Shown here one piece after another: positions 18,061 through 27,556 of a stretch of DNA of 42,903 nt. The notes under the pieces were generated by a model. The model was not told the origin of the DNA. It saw only the letters and a list, made by a program, of their open reading frames with translations, and made no database searches. The translations under genes were made by a program, and so were the position numbers. Each line of letters begins with the position of its first letter. Position 1 is the stretch's first letter. The stretch lies in NCBI GenBank assembly GCA_024641965.1, contig JAHECC010000015.1:1-42903 (forward strand). Direction: 5' to 3'. Source of the DNA: Rubrivivax sp. (lineage in GTDB: Bacteria; Pseudomonadota; Gammaproteobacteria; Burkholderiales; Burkholderiaceae_C).

Positions 18061-19614
18061 ATGGACACCCGACCGATACGCTTCGTACACCGCGGCCGCA
18101 TCGTCAGCGTCGAAGGCTCGGCGCCGACGCGCACGGCGCTGGAATGGCTGCGCGAGGACGCCGGCTGCACTGGCACCAAGGAGGGCTGTGCCGAAGGCGA
18201 TTGCGGCGCCTGCACCGTGATCGTCGCCGAGCTGGCCGAACAGGGCGCCGCCTCGGGTGCGCCGGCCGCTGAGGCGAGCGTGGTGGGTGGGCTGTCGTTG
18301 CGGCCGGTGAACGCCTGCATCCGTTTCCTGCCGACACTGGACGGCAAGGCGCTGCTCAGTGTCGAGGACCTGGGCCTGATCCGAGGCGATGGGCTGCACC
18401 CGGTACAACGAGCGATGGTCGAGTGCCACGGTTCGCAATGCGGCTTCTGCACACCGGGTTTCGTCATGACCCTGGCCGCCACCTACGAAAAGCACCAGGA
18501 GGCCGGCACCGTGGCCACACGGCAGCAGCTGGCCGACGAGCTGTCGGGCAACCTGTGCCGCTGTACCGGCTACCGGCCGATCGTCGATGCCGGGCAGCGC
18601 ATGTTCGAGCTGCCGGCGCGGCGCCTGGACACGGCGCCGATCATGGTGCTGCTGAAGCAGCTTCGCGAATTGCCTGCGCTGCACTACCAGGCGCCGAACC
18701 CCGCGGTACTGCACGACGGCACCCCCCGCACCGACCGCTTCTACGCGCCGCGCACGCTGGACGAACTGGCCCGGCTGCGTGCGCTGCGTCCCGATGCGCG
18801 GTTGCTGGCCGGCTGCACCGACATCGGGCTGTGGGTGAACAAGCAGTTCCGCGACCTGGGCGACATCCTCTATCTCGGCGAGGTCGACGAGCTCAAGCGC
18901 ATCGCCGTGGTCGACGGGGAACTGCACATCGGCGCCGGGGCCACACTGGAAGACGCCTGGTCGGCGCTGGCCGTGCACTGGCCGCAGCTGAACGAAGCCT
19001 GGCTGCGCTTTGCCGGCCCGCCGGTACGCCATGCCGGCACGATGGGCGGCAACATCGCCAACGGTTCGCCCATCGGCGACAGCGCGCCGGTGCTGATGGC
19101 CCTGAGCGCGAGCGTGGTCCTGCAGCGCGGCCAGACCACGCGCTCGATGCTGCTCGATGACTTCTATGTCGACTACATGAAGAACCAGCTCGCACCGGGC
19201 GAATTCGTTCTGGCGATGCGCGTGCCCTTGCCCACGCCGACGCAGCAGTTGCGCGCCTACAAGATCACCAAGCGCTACGACTGCGACATTTCGGCACTGT
19301 TTGCCGCCTTGGTGATCGAGCTCGACGGCGACATCGTACGCAGCGCGCGTTTTGCCTTCGGCGGCATGGCGGCGGTGGTCAAGCGGGCGCATGGCGCCGA
19401 GGCCGCGGTGATCGGGCAAGCCTGGACTGCCGCCACGATCGACGCGGCGATGGCTGCGCTGGACCATGATTTCAAGCCGCTGTCCGACCTGCGCGCCAGC
19501 GCCGACTACCGGCGTCAGGTGGCGCGCGGCCTGCTCAAGCGGCTGTGGCTGGAGACCCGCGTGCAGCAGCCGCTGGCGGCAGCCAGCGTCTGGGCCGCCA
19601 CGGCCGCGTCGTAG
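18061..19614 (+). CDS. xdhA: Xanthine dehydrogenase small subunit (2Fe-2S and FAD domains)
   Basis: CTGTKEGCAEGDCGACTV, CHGSQCGFCTPGFVM, GNLCRCTGYRPIVDA, then FAD domain LLAGCTDIGLWVNKQ. Confidence 0.93.
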   Translation: MDTRPIRFVHRGRIVSVEGSAPTRTALEWLREDAGCTGTKEGCAEGDCGACTVIVAELAEQGAASGAPAAEASVVGGLSLRPVNACIRFLPTLDGKALLSVEDLGLIRGDGLHPVQRAMVECHGSQCGFCTPGFVMTLAATYEKHQEAGTVATRQQLADELSGNLCRCTGYRPIVDAGQRMFELPARRLDTAPIMVLLKQLRELPALHYQAPNPAVLHDGTPRTDRFYAPRTLDELARLRALRPDARLLAGCTDIGLWVNKQFRDLGDILYLGEVDELKRIAVVDGELHIGAGATLEDAWSALAVHWPQLNEAWLRFAGPPVRHAGTMGGNIANGSPIGDSAPVLMALSASVVLQRGQTTRSMLLDDFYVDYMKNQLAPGEFVLAMRVPLPTPTQQLRAYKITKRYDCDISALFAALVIELDGDIVRSARFAFGGMAAVVKRAHGAEAAVIGQAWTAATIDAAMAALDHDFKPLSDLRASADYRRQVARGLLKRLWLETRVQQPLAAASVWAATAAS

Positions 19615-19625
19615 AAGGAGTTGTG

Positions 19626-21968
19626 ATGAACCAGATGAGCGAGGCCCCCTTCGCAGCCGCCGCCGGCGCTGTCGGCCGCGACCACGTGCATGAATCCGCG
19701 CACCTGCATGTCAGCGGCGATGCGACCTACATCGACGACCTGCCGGAACTGGCCGGCACGGTGCATGCCGCGCTCGGTCTGTCACCGGTGGCGCATGGGC
19801 GGCTGAAGGGCGTGAACATCGAGGCGCTGCGCGCCCTGCCCGGCGTGCTCGACGTGATCGTCGCCACCGATATCCCGGGCGAGAACCAGTGCGGCCCGAT
19901 CGTGCACGATGACCCGATCCTGGCCGAAGGCGAAATGCACTTCCTGGGTCAACCGGTCTTCGCGGTGATCGCGCGCACACGCGATGCGGCGCGGCGCGCG
20001 GCGGCTCGCGCCAAGGACTTCGTCGACATCGAGCCGCTGCCCGCCGTGCTGGACATGCGCGAGGCGCATGCGCAGGCCGCCTACGTGGTGCCGCCGATGC
20101 ACCTGATGCGCGAATCGGCGCCGGGTGCATTGCGTCAGGCGCTGGACGGCGCGCCGCATCGCCTGAGCGGAAGCTTCAGCCTGGGCGGACAGGAGCAGTT
20201 CTACCTGGAAGGACAGATCTCGTATGCGGTGCCGCTGGAAGGCGACGGCATGCGCGTGCATTGCTCAACCCAGCATCCGAGCGAGATGCAGCAGGTGGTG
20301 GCGCATGCACTGGGTACCTCGGCACATGCGGTGCTGGTGGAGTGCCGGCGCATGGGCGGTGGCTTCGGCGGCAAGGAGTCTCAGTCGGCGCTGTTCGCTT
20401 GCATTGCCGCGGTGGCAGCGCGCAGGCTCAATCGGCCGGTGAAGCTGCGCCCCGATCGCGACGACGACTTCATGATCACCGGCCGGCGCCACGGCTTCGA
20501 GTTCGACTACGAGGTCGGCTACGACGCACAAGGCTGCGTGCTGGGCGCAGAGGTCACGATGATCTGCAACGCCGGTTTCTCCGCCGACCTGAGCCCGCCG
20601 GTGATGACACGCGCGATCTGCCACTTCGACAACGCCTACTGGCTGCCCGAGGTCGCAATCCATGGCTACTGCGCACGCACCAACACGCAGAGCAACACCG
20701 CCTTTCGCGGCTTCGGCGGGCCGCAGGGGGCGATGGCCATCGAAGTCATTCTCGACAGCATCGCGCGCAAGCTGGAACTCGATGCGCTGGAGGTACGCCG
20801 CGCCAACTACTACGGCACGAGCACGAAGAACGTCACCCCCTACCGGCAGACCGTGACCGACAACGTCATCAATCCACTGACCGACGAATTGGCGGCCAAC
20901 GCCGCCTATGCCGAGCGGCGCCAGGCCGTGGCGCAATACAACGCCGCCAGCGCGGTGCTGAAGAAGGGCCTGGCGCTGACGCCGGTGAAGTTTGGCATCT
21001 CCTTCAACGTGAACCACTACAACCAGGCCGGCGCGCTGGTGCATGTCTATACCGACGGCTCGGTGCTGGTGAACCACGGCGGCACCGAGATGGGCCAGGG
21101 CCTGAACACCAAGGTGGCGCAGGTCGTGGCGCACGAGTTGGGGCTGCCATTGCAGCGCGTGCGCTGCAGCGCCACCGACACCAGCAAGGTCGCCAACACC
21201 TCGGCCACCGCCGCCTCCACCGGCAGCGATTTGAACGGCAAGGCGGCGCAGGACGCGGCACGGCAGATCCGCGAGCGGCTGGCGCAGTTGCTGGCCGGCC
21301 AGCATGGCTGTGCCACTGCCGAGGTGCGCTTCGAGGACAGCCGCGTGCGCTGCGGCGACATCGACATCGGCTTCGATGAACTGGTGGCCCAGGCCTACGT
21401 GGCACGCGTGCAGTTGTGGAGCGACGGCTTCTACGCCACGCCCGGCCTGCACTGGGACCGTGCCAAGCTCACCGGCCGGCCCTTCTACTACTTTGCCTAC
21501 GGTGCGGCGCTCAGCGAAGTCATCGTCGACACGCTCACCGGCGAATGGAAGCTGCTGCGCGCCGATCTGTTGCACGACGCCGGCAAGTCATTGAACCCGG
21601 CCATCGACATCGGCCAGGTCGAAGGCGCCTTCATCCAGGGCATGGGCTGGTTGACCTGCGAAGAACTGGTCTGGCACCCGAAGAGCGGCGCGCTGCTGAC
21701 GCACGCACCCAGCACCTACAAGATCCCCACCGCCAACGACGCGCCCGCGGTATTCAACACGCGCTTGTTCGACAACGGCAACGTCGAGGACAGCATCCAC
21801 CGCAGCAAGGCGGTTGGCGAACCCCCGCTGCTGCTGCCCTTCAGCGTGTTCTTCGCGATCCGCGACGCGGTGTCGGCGGCCGGCGGGCACAGGACCGACC
21901 CGCCGCTGTCGGCGCCGGCCACGCCGGAATCGATCCTGCGTGCGCTGAATGTGGTGCAGGGCGGCTGA
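19626..21968 (+). CDS. xdhB: Xanthine dehydrogenase large, molybdopterin-binding subunit
   Basis: 780 aa; GSFSLGGQEQFYLEGQ, RMGGGFGGKESQ, NTAFRGFGGPQGAMAIE, GGTEMGQGLNTKVAQVVA, GEPPLLLPFSVFFAIRDAV. Confidence 0.93.
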   Translation: MNQMSEAPFAAAAGAVGRDHVHESAHLHVSGDATYIDDLPELAGTVHAALGLSPVAHGRLKGVNIEALRALPGVLDVIVATDIPGENQCGPIVHDDPILAEGEMHFLGQPVFAVIARTRDAARRAAARAKDFVDIEPLPAVLDMREAHAQAAYVVPPMHLMRESAPGALRQALDGAPHRLSGSFSLGGQEQFYLEGQISYAVPLEGDGMRVHCSTQHPSEMQQVVAHALGTSAHAVLVECRRMGGGFGGKESQSALFACIAAVAARRLNRPVKLRPDRDDDFMITGRRHGFEFDYEVGYDAQGCVLGAEVTMICNAGFSADLSPPVMTRAICHFDNAYWLPEVAIHGYCARTNTQSNTAFRGFGGPQGAMAIEVILDSIARKLELDALEVRRANYYGTSTKNVTPYRQTVTDNVINPLTDELAANAAYAERRQAVAQYNAASAVLKKGLALTPVKFGISFNVNHYNQAGALVHVYTDGSVLVNHGGTEMGQGLNTKVAQVVAHELGLPLQRVRCSATDTSKVANTSATAASTGSDLNGKAAQDAARQIRERLAQLLAGQHGCATAEVRFEDSRVRCGDIDIGFDELVAQAYVARVQLWSDGFYATPGLHWDRAKLTGRPFYYFAYGAALSEVIVDTLTGEWKLLRADLLHDAGKSLNPAIDIGQVEGAFIQGMGWLTCEELVWHPKSGALLTHAPSTYKIPTANDAPAVFNTRLFDNGNVEDSIHRSKAVGEPPLLLPFSVFFAIRDAVSAAGGHRTDPPLSAPATPESILRALNVVQGG

Positions 21969-22058
21969 CGAGAATTCGCATCGATCACGGAAAATTTCGC
22001 TGACGACTTGTGGCGCACCGAGGCCGTTTGAGCAGAACTGGCGGCCTGTCTCGGGCTG

Positions 22059-22077
22059 GCGCCGAACGATTCGGCGC
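22059..22077. repeat. Perfect 8-bp hairpin GCGCCGAA-CGA-TTCGGCGC between the convergent xdhB and SQR-like genes
   Basis: Direct reading; no T-run, so not called as an intrinsic terminator. Confidence 0.45.
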
Positions 22078-22136
22078 AGACGATAGCCGTCGCGGCGCCG
22101 ATGGGCTATGGGAACAGGTGCGTTTCGCCGCTTCGC

Positions 22137-23393
22137 TCAGTGTTGCTGCAATACCTCCATCCGCTTGCCGGAGGTGCTCATCCTCGACCCGACCAGGGGA
22201 ATGTTGTGGCCCGGGAGCAGCATTTTCCAGTAGATCGGTTTGAAGGCGAGCTTGCCGAGGTGGTTGATCCGCGTTTCCTTCAGCAATGACATCGGCCCGA
22301 GCAGCGGCAGCGGGAACTTGCCCGGCACCGGCTGAATGTCGTAGTTGAAATCGATCAGAATGGCCTTGCCGAAGCCGGTCTCGATAAAGCAGTTGGCATG
22401 GCCGTCGGCCAGCGGCAACGCCGGCTTGCCATCAATCTCGCGCAGCAGGTTATGGACCACGACCTCGGCCTGGAAATGTGCGACCGAACCGGCCTTCGAT
22501 GTCGGCACATTGGTGTTGTCGCCGAGCAGGAAGATGCGCTCGGCCTTGAGCGCCTTTAGTGTCTGCTTGTCGGTCAGGCCAAAGCCGATTCCGTCACCGA
22601 GCCCGGCGTCGTCAATCAACGCCGAACCTTCGTGCGGCGGGATCGTGACGAGCAGGTCGAACGGAATCTCCTTGCCGTCTGGGCAGGCGATTGCCTTGTC
22701 GGTCACGGTCGCCAGCGAGGCATTCGGAACAACATTCACGTTCTTGCCGGCCAGCATGCCGGTCAGCATCTCATTGCAAATCGGCTTGGTGAATGCGCCG
22801 GTCAGCGGCGTCACCAGCGTCAGATTGGTCTTGCTGCGCAGGCCACGCTCAATGAGGTATTCATCCATCAGGCAGGCGAATTCGATCGGCGCGACCGGGC
22901 ACTTGATCGGCATGTCGGCAACGTCGATCAGCAGCTCACCGCCCTTGAATTCCTGCAGTGCCTGCGCCAGGCGCAAAGCACTGTCGGGCGTATAGAAGCC
23001 GAAGGCCCGCTTGCCCCAATGCTCATCCAGACCTTCCACGTCGTCCAGGACGGTGCGGCAGCCGAGCGCGAGCACCAGCCAGTCGTAGCTGTAGCTGCCC
23101 TGCGCGGTCGTGACGGTACGCGAATGGGGATCGACGGCCGAGATGCGCTCGAGCAGGTATTCAACGCCAGGGCCGACGAATTGCGCGTTTTCGCGCTGGA
23201 TGTCAGACAAGCCACGGTAGCCGGGCTTCTGGAAGGGCAGGAACAGCAACCCTGGCTGATAGGTGTGCATGGGCGACTGACCAATCAGCTTGATCTGTAG
23301 CGCCGCGTTCCTGCGCGCCGCCTCTTTCGCCAGCAGATTGGCTGCGACCAATCCACCGGTGCCGTCGCCGAGAATGAGAATGGTTGCCGTCAT
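22137..23393 (-). CDS. FAD-dependent oxidoreductase, sulfide:quinone oxidoreductase-like
   Basis: MTATILILGDGTGGLVAANLLA..., IGQSPMHTYQPGLLFLPFQ, KCPVAPIEFACLMDEYLIERG, IFLLGDNTNVPTSKAGSVAHFQAEVVVHNL, NCFIETGFGKAILIDFNYDIQPVPGKFP. Confidence 0.8.
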   Translation of the reverse strand: MTATILILGDGTGGLVAANLLAKEAARRNAALQIKLIGQSPMHTYQPGLLFLPFQKPGYRGLSDIQRENAQFVGPGVEYLLERISAVDPHSRTVTTAQGSYSYDWLVLALGCRTVLDDVEGLDEHWGKRAFGFYTPDSALRLAQALQEFKGGELLIDVADMPIKCPVAPIEFACLMDEYLIERGLRSKTNLTLVTPLTGAFTKPICNEMLTGMLAGKNVNVVPNASLATVTDKAIACPDGKEIPFDLLVTIPPHEGSALIDDAGLGDGIGFGLTDKQTLKALKAERIFLLGDNTNVPTSKAGSVAHFQAEVVVHNLLREIDGKPALPLADGHANCFIETGFGKAILIDFNYDIQPVPGKFPLPLLGPMSLLKETRINHLGKLAFKPIYWKMLLPGHNIPLVGSRMSTSGKRMEVLQQH

Positions 23394-23781
23394 CTTCGCG
23401 CTCCCAGGGTCCAAAGGTCATTGCCATGACCATCACAGCCTATCGTAGCCGCGCACGCCCCACGCGTCGACGCCCTATGGGGACGGGTTGACGCAGATCC
23501 AATAGGGGCGCGCCTGGCCGCATGACAAGGCGCTTGCCTTGCAGAGGGCCATTGCACCGCACTCGCGATGGTCCGCGTTGGGTTGTGGCCCGTCAGCCGG
23601 CCCGTAAAGTGCCCCGACCGGTCGCCGCCAGATCGCCGACGCTCGTCGAGCGGGTTGCGACTGTTTCCCGAGGGGGCCTCTCAGTACGGTAATGCGGCTG
23701 CAGTGATCGGCCGCTCTGCGCCCAAGGCGCTCCATCCTCTCGATGCGGTCGACGGCCATCGCGTAGCAGACCGCGCTTCGC

Positions 23782-24363
23782 TCAGCGCGGCACAGGCTTG
23801 ACCTTGCCGCAATCGGCACCGAGCCAGCGGCCGCTGATGTCCATGTCCATGCGTTCGGGTTTGCCTTCGACTTCGGTGAGGATCTTGAAGCTGCCGCGGT
23901 AGGCCGTGGGGCTGTCTGCGCGCATCTGGCCTTCGCCACTGGAAGGCGGCGGGCCCGAGCACTTGAAACTCATCTGCCAGATGTCCCCGCTGCGGCGCGA
24001 CTGTTGCGTGCAGCCCGGTCCCGCCGAAGGCATCTGGTCACTGTCGATGTCCTGCTGCGTCAGGCACACGCGCGCGCTGCGGCCAGCGCCACCCGGACCG
24101 GCGCTCAAGCCTTGTTTGGCCATCATTTCTTCCATCATCTTGCGCTGCTCGGGCGGCAGGCTGGCCAGGCTGGCCTGCATCTGCTGCATGGCAGATTCCA
24201 TCTGACCGGTCTGCGACTTCATCGTCGTGGCGTGCTCCCACAGGCCCGGGCGCAACTTGGGCGCACCCGACTGGGCCTGCAGCAGCCCGCTGCACATCAG
24301 CCCTGCCGCAACAAGGGCGAAAGCGCGAACGACCGTGGCCGGGACCTTGGTGGTTGAATGCAT
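23782..24363 (-). CDS. DUF3617-like periplasmic protein
   Basis: 193 aa with signal peptide; PKLRPGLWEHATTMKSQTGQM...VCLTQQDIDSDQ..., DUF3617-type pattern. Confidence 0.75.
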   Translation of the reverse strand: MHSTTKVPATVVRAFALVAAGLMCSGLLQAQSGAPKLRPGLWEHATTMKSQTGQMESAMQQMQASLASLPPEQRKMMEEMMAKQGLSAGPGGAGRSARVCLTQQDIDSDQMPSAGPGCTQQSRRSGDIWQMSFKCSGPPPSSGEGQMRADSPTAYRGSFKILTEVEGKPERMDMDISGRWLGADCGKVKPVPR

Positions 24364-24417
24364 GGACGACCTCCGTTCAGGGGATTGGCCGGCAAAGCGA
24401 AACGGCACGCACAGCCG

Positions 24418-25110
24418 CTAGCGGACCAGCAGCACGCGCATGCCAAGCGCCTTGCCGCCTTCACCATCGAGCACCTGCACCCGTGTCTGGCGCGGCCTGA
24501 AACCGTCGGGCAGCGGCACCGCGCCACGCAGGACTTCATGGCGGCCGATGCTCAGCGAGATCGGCTGCAGCGTGACGGTGTCGGCACCGCCGCGCGTCGC
24601 GTCGCCGGACACGATGAACTGCAGCACGCCGGAAATCGGCTTGCCGCCCGCCCCATCGCGCGTGAGCACGATGTCGTAGCCGAGCAGCCCGTTCTTGGCG
24701 ACGAACTGGGCAGCACGCACTTCGACCTCGCCACCTCGCGGATCGGGCGGCAACGATTCGATGACCGTGGCCACGTCATTGCGCAGACTCTCGGTGTCGG
24801 TGCGGCTGGCGGCAAGATCCGCGGCCATGACCTTGTTCTTCGCCAGTTCCGCCTCCAGTTTTTGACGCGTCTGGCTGAGCTCGTCTTGCAGTTGCTGCCT
24901 TTCGCCGCTGGCCTGCTCGTAGGCACTGCGCAGTTGCGCCGACTCGCCCGCCGACATGCGCGGGGGTAGATAGCGCTCCTGCACGATGATGACCGCGGCA
25001 GCACCGAACACGATGCCGATCAGCAGCAACACCAACCAGCGTGGCAACCATGCGCTGGAACGACGACGCCCGTAGGGCTCGAAGAGTACTTGTTTGGAAC
25101 GACCGAACAC
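24418..25110 (-). CDS. Single-TM coiled-coil protein of unknown function (DUF6776-like)
   Basis: MFGRSKQVLFEPYGRRRSSAWLPRWLVLLLIGIVFGAAAVIIVQERYLPPRMSAGESAQLRSAYEQASGERQQLQDEL... Confidence 0.7.
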   Translation of the reverse strand: MFGRSKQVLFEPYGRRRSSAWLPRWLVLLLIGIVFGAAAVIIVQERYLPPRMSAGESAQLRSAYEQASGERQQLQDELSQTRQKLEAELAKNKVMAADLAASRTDTESLRNDVATVIESLPPDPRGGEVEVRAAQFVAKNGLLGYDIVLTRDGAGGKPISGVLQFIVSGDATRGGADTVTLQPISLSIGRHEVLRGAVPLPDGFRPRQTRVQVLDGEGGKALGMRVLLVR

Positions 25111-25193
25111 CTGGATTTGGAGTAAATGTCAGAAACGGGGTGAATGGACAGTTTGCCCGAAGGCCGCACATGAAACTCGATTCGTCGCATCGC

Positions 25194-25213
25194 GAGGCGG
25201 CTTCGACCGCCTC
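25194..25213. repeat. Perfect 7-bp hairpin GAGGCGG-CTTCGA-CCGCCTC in intergenic region
   Basis: Direct reading; no T-run on either strand. Confidence 0.4.
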
Positions 25214-25292
25214 AGCACGGACTGCGGCTTGTAGCGCGCCGCCACACGCACGCGACATGCCGCTCGTTGCGATCGAGCATAGCGTACCGCGC

Positions 25293-25829
25293 TCAAGGTG
25301 CCACAACGGCAATGCGCAGCTGCACCGCCTTGTCCGTGCTCACGGTCGGCGGGCCGAGCTGCCATGCCGGTACGCCCTTGCTCAGCAACTGGCGGCGCAC
25401 CTGGTGCGCACGCTGTTCGGCCAAGGGTGAGTGCGTCGAAGCATCGCCCGGCGCTGCAATGCGCTGCAGCTGCAGCTTCGGCCGTCGGCGCAGGCTTTCC
25501 GACAGCTTGTCCAGCACGGCGGCAAGGGGCGCTTCGACCTTGCTTCGACCGGCCTCGAAACTGAATTCGAGCGGCACGTCGATGCTCACGGCGTCGGCGC
25601 CCTGCTGCGCGATGCGAACCGGCGTGCCGTCGAACCACGACTGCAGCCATTGCCTTTCGATGTCCAGCGCCGACGCACGCGGCGGCGTTGCCGGTGCCGG
25701 CTGGGTTGTTGTTCCTGTCGCACCGGGCTGCGTTTCGGACCGCGAGGTCGAGGCGCAGCCCTGCAGCAACAGCAATATCGCCACCATCACGGCGCCGAGG
25801 GCCATCGGCTGCAAACGCACGGAATTCAT
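25293..25829 (-). CDS. Putative lipoprotein with OmpA-like C-terminal region
   Basis: Lipobox LLLLQGCAS; LEFSFEAGRSKVEAPLAAVLDKLSESLRRRPKLQLQRIAAPGDAS...LAEQRAHQVRRQLLSKGV resembles an OmpA/MotB pattern. Confidence 0.65.
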   Translation of the reverse strand: MNSVRLQPMALGAVMVAILLLLQGCASTSRSETQPGATGTTTQPAPATPPRASALDIERQWLQSWFDGTPVRIAQQGADAVSIDVPLEFSFEAGRSKVEAPLAAVLDKLSESLRRRPKLQLQRIAAPGDASTHSPLAEQRAHQVRRQLLSKGVPAWQLGPPTVSTDKAVQLRIAVVAP

Positions 25830-25904
25830 CGAATCGAATGACACCCGGTCATGCTAGCCGTGAGTGTCCAGGGCTCGCGGCGCGCAGCATGGCGATTGGT
25901 AACC

Positions 25905-27500
25905 TTATGTTCCCGCCGCGTCGAGCAGCGCTTCGAAGGCGGCATCGATCTGCCCGGCGCTGCCGCGTCGCACTTCGACGATGCGCATGCCGGCCTTGCC
26001 GGCACCGAGCCTGGTGTCGAGCAATTCCCGGTCGGTGCTGGCATCGACCACCAGCACCACCTGCCCGCCGCGCAGGCGTGCCACCAGTTCGCGCAGCTCG
26101 AACTCGCAGCCCACGCGTTGCGCGTTGAAGCCGCGCAGGTCCATCACCACCGCATCGGCACGTTCGATCAGTTGCACCACGGTGGCCTGCCAGCTGCTGG
26201 CGCGGCAGCAGAATTCGTTGACGCGATAGCGGCCGTCCGGGTCGGGCTGCAGGTCCAGCGCGGCCAGTCGCTGGTCGAGATCGTGCTGTGTGGTGACGAA
26301 GCTGGCGCCGATCTCACCCGAGGCAAAGCGCAGGAAGTCGCCGGGGTCCACCGTGCGCGCCACGACGTCCGGCGCGGCGATCATCGTCAGCGGGCCGAAC
26401 CAGCGCCAGCGCGAGCCGATGCGGTCGAACAGCGCTTCGGTGCGCGCGGTATCGCCGAACACGCGCAACAGCAGCAGCGTGCGTGCCGGTGGTCCATCGA
26501 GACTGCGCCGTGCCCAACGCAGAGCCGCCGCCAGCAGCGGCGGGAACATGCCCATCGACAGCGCGGCCACCGCCAGCACCGCCAGCAGCGGGCCCATGCC
26601 GACATGCACGCTGATGCCCTCGACCACATCGCTGGCCACGATCAGCAGCCACCAGGTGCCGGCCAGCAGTTGGGCATCGGAAAAGCGCTTGGCCTCGTAG
26701 CGCCAGGCCAATGTCTTCAGCCGCCACCAAGCGAGCCAGCCCATCGGCAGCGCGATCAGGATGAAGCCGGTGTACAGGCCGGGGCCGGACAACACCCATT
26801 CGGTACCGGTCTGCGTGGCCGTCAGCCACTGCGTCAGGCGCAGCCCCAGCAGCGGCGCCAGGCCGAAGACGAGCAGCCCGGCGAAGGTGATCGGTGCCAC
26901 GCCGCGCACGCGGCGTGCACCGGTGGCCAGGCCCAGCAACATCGGCAACCAAAGCGTCACGGCCGCGAAATGGAAGAATTCGACGAAGTTCATGGCCTGG
27001 TCCAGGCTCGGTGCCTTGCCGTAGAACGGCCGTTGCGCCATCGACAGCAGCACGCCGAAGGTCGCCAGGCCGGCCAGCGTGGCCAACCAAAGCGCCAGCG
27101 CGCGCCGGAACGGGATTGCCATCAGCACGGCGAACATCGGCACCGCCGCGCTGGACATCACGCCTGCCTTCAGGAACACGTGCACCGGCGTCAGCGGCTG
27201 CCCGCCCAGGTGCAGGTAGAGCAGCGACAAGGGCAGCGCAGAGCACAAGGTACTGCACAGCACCGCGATGAACACCCGCCGGCGCAGCCGCGCTTCCCAG
27301 CGCAGCGCATCGACTGCGGCGGTCGCTGCGGGGCGCGGCGCCGCAGCCACCTTGGCCGCGGCAATGGACAGCGCGCCCTCGCCTCCGCGCTGCATGCCGG
27401 CCAGCACCGCGCGCCGGTAGCGCCACAGCACCAGCGGCGCGATGCCCAGCGTCAGCAGCAGCACGTTCAGCAGGTGGAAGGACAGTTCACCGCCCAGCAT
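25905..27500 (-). CDS. Multi-TM membrane protein with soluble C-terminal Rossmann-like domain, function unknown
   Basis: 531 aa from ATG 27500; about 7-8 hydrophobic segments, then RTLLLLRVFGDTARTEALFDRIG...VVQLIERADAVVMDLRGFNAQRVGCEFELRELVARLRGGQVVLVVDASTD. Confidence 0.75.
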   Translation of the reverse strand: MLGGELSFHLLNVLLLTLGIAPLVLWRYRRAVLAGMQRGGEGALSIAAAKVAAAPRPAATAAVDALRWEARLRRRVFIAVLCSTLCSALPLSLLYLHLGGQPLTPVHVFLKAGVMSSAAVPMFAVLMAIPFRRALALWLATLAGLATFGVLLSMAQRPFYGKAPSLDQAMNFVEFFHFAAVTLWLPMLLGLATGARRVRGVAPITFAGLLVFGLAPLLGLRLTQWLTATQTGTEWVLSGPGLYTGFILIALPMGWLAWWRLKTLAWRYEAKRFSDAQLLAGTWWLLIVASDVVEGISVHVGMGPLLAVLAVAALSMGMFPPLLAAALRWARRSLDGPPARTLLLLRVFGDTARTEALFDRIGSRWRWFGPLTMIAAPDVVARTVDPGDFLRFASGEIGASFVTTQHDLDQRLAALDLQPDPDGRYRVNEFCCRASSWQATVVQLIERADAVVMDLRGFNAQRVGCEFELRELVARLRGGQVVLVVDASTDRELLDTRLGAGKAGMRIVEVRRGSAGQIDAAFEALLDAAGT

Positions 27501-27556
27501 CGCTGGTCTTCGTCGTTGAGCAGGCGATACGATAGCCGCGACGCGAATCGATTCCA

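Noticed and set aside
23475-23939. Minus-strand ORF between the SQR-like and DUF3617 genes
   Set aside because: Overlaps the DUF3617 gene, with no family-like sequence and no clear start context; treated as non-coding.
25194-25213. Hairpin GAGGCGG-CTTCGA-CCGCCTC as a terminator of the OmpA-like lipoprotein gene
   Set aside because: No T-tract on either strand; kept only as a repeat feature.
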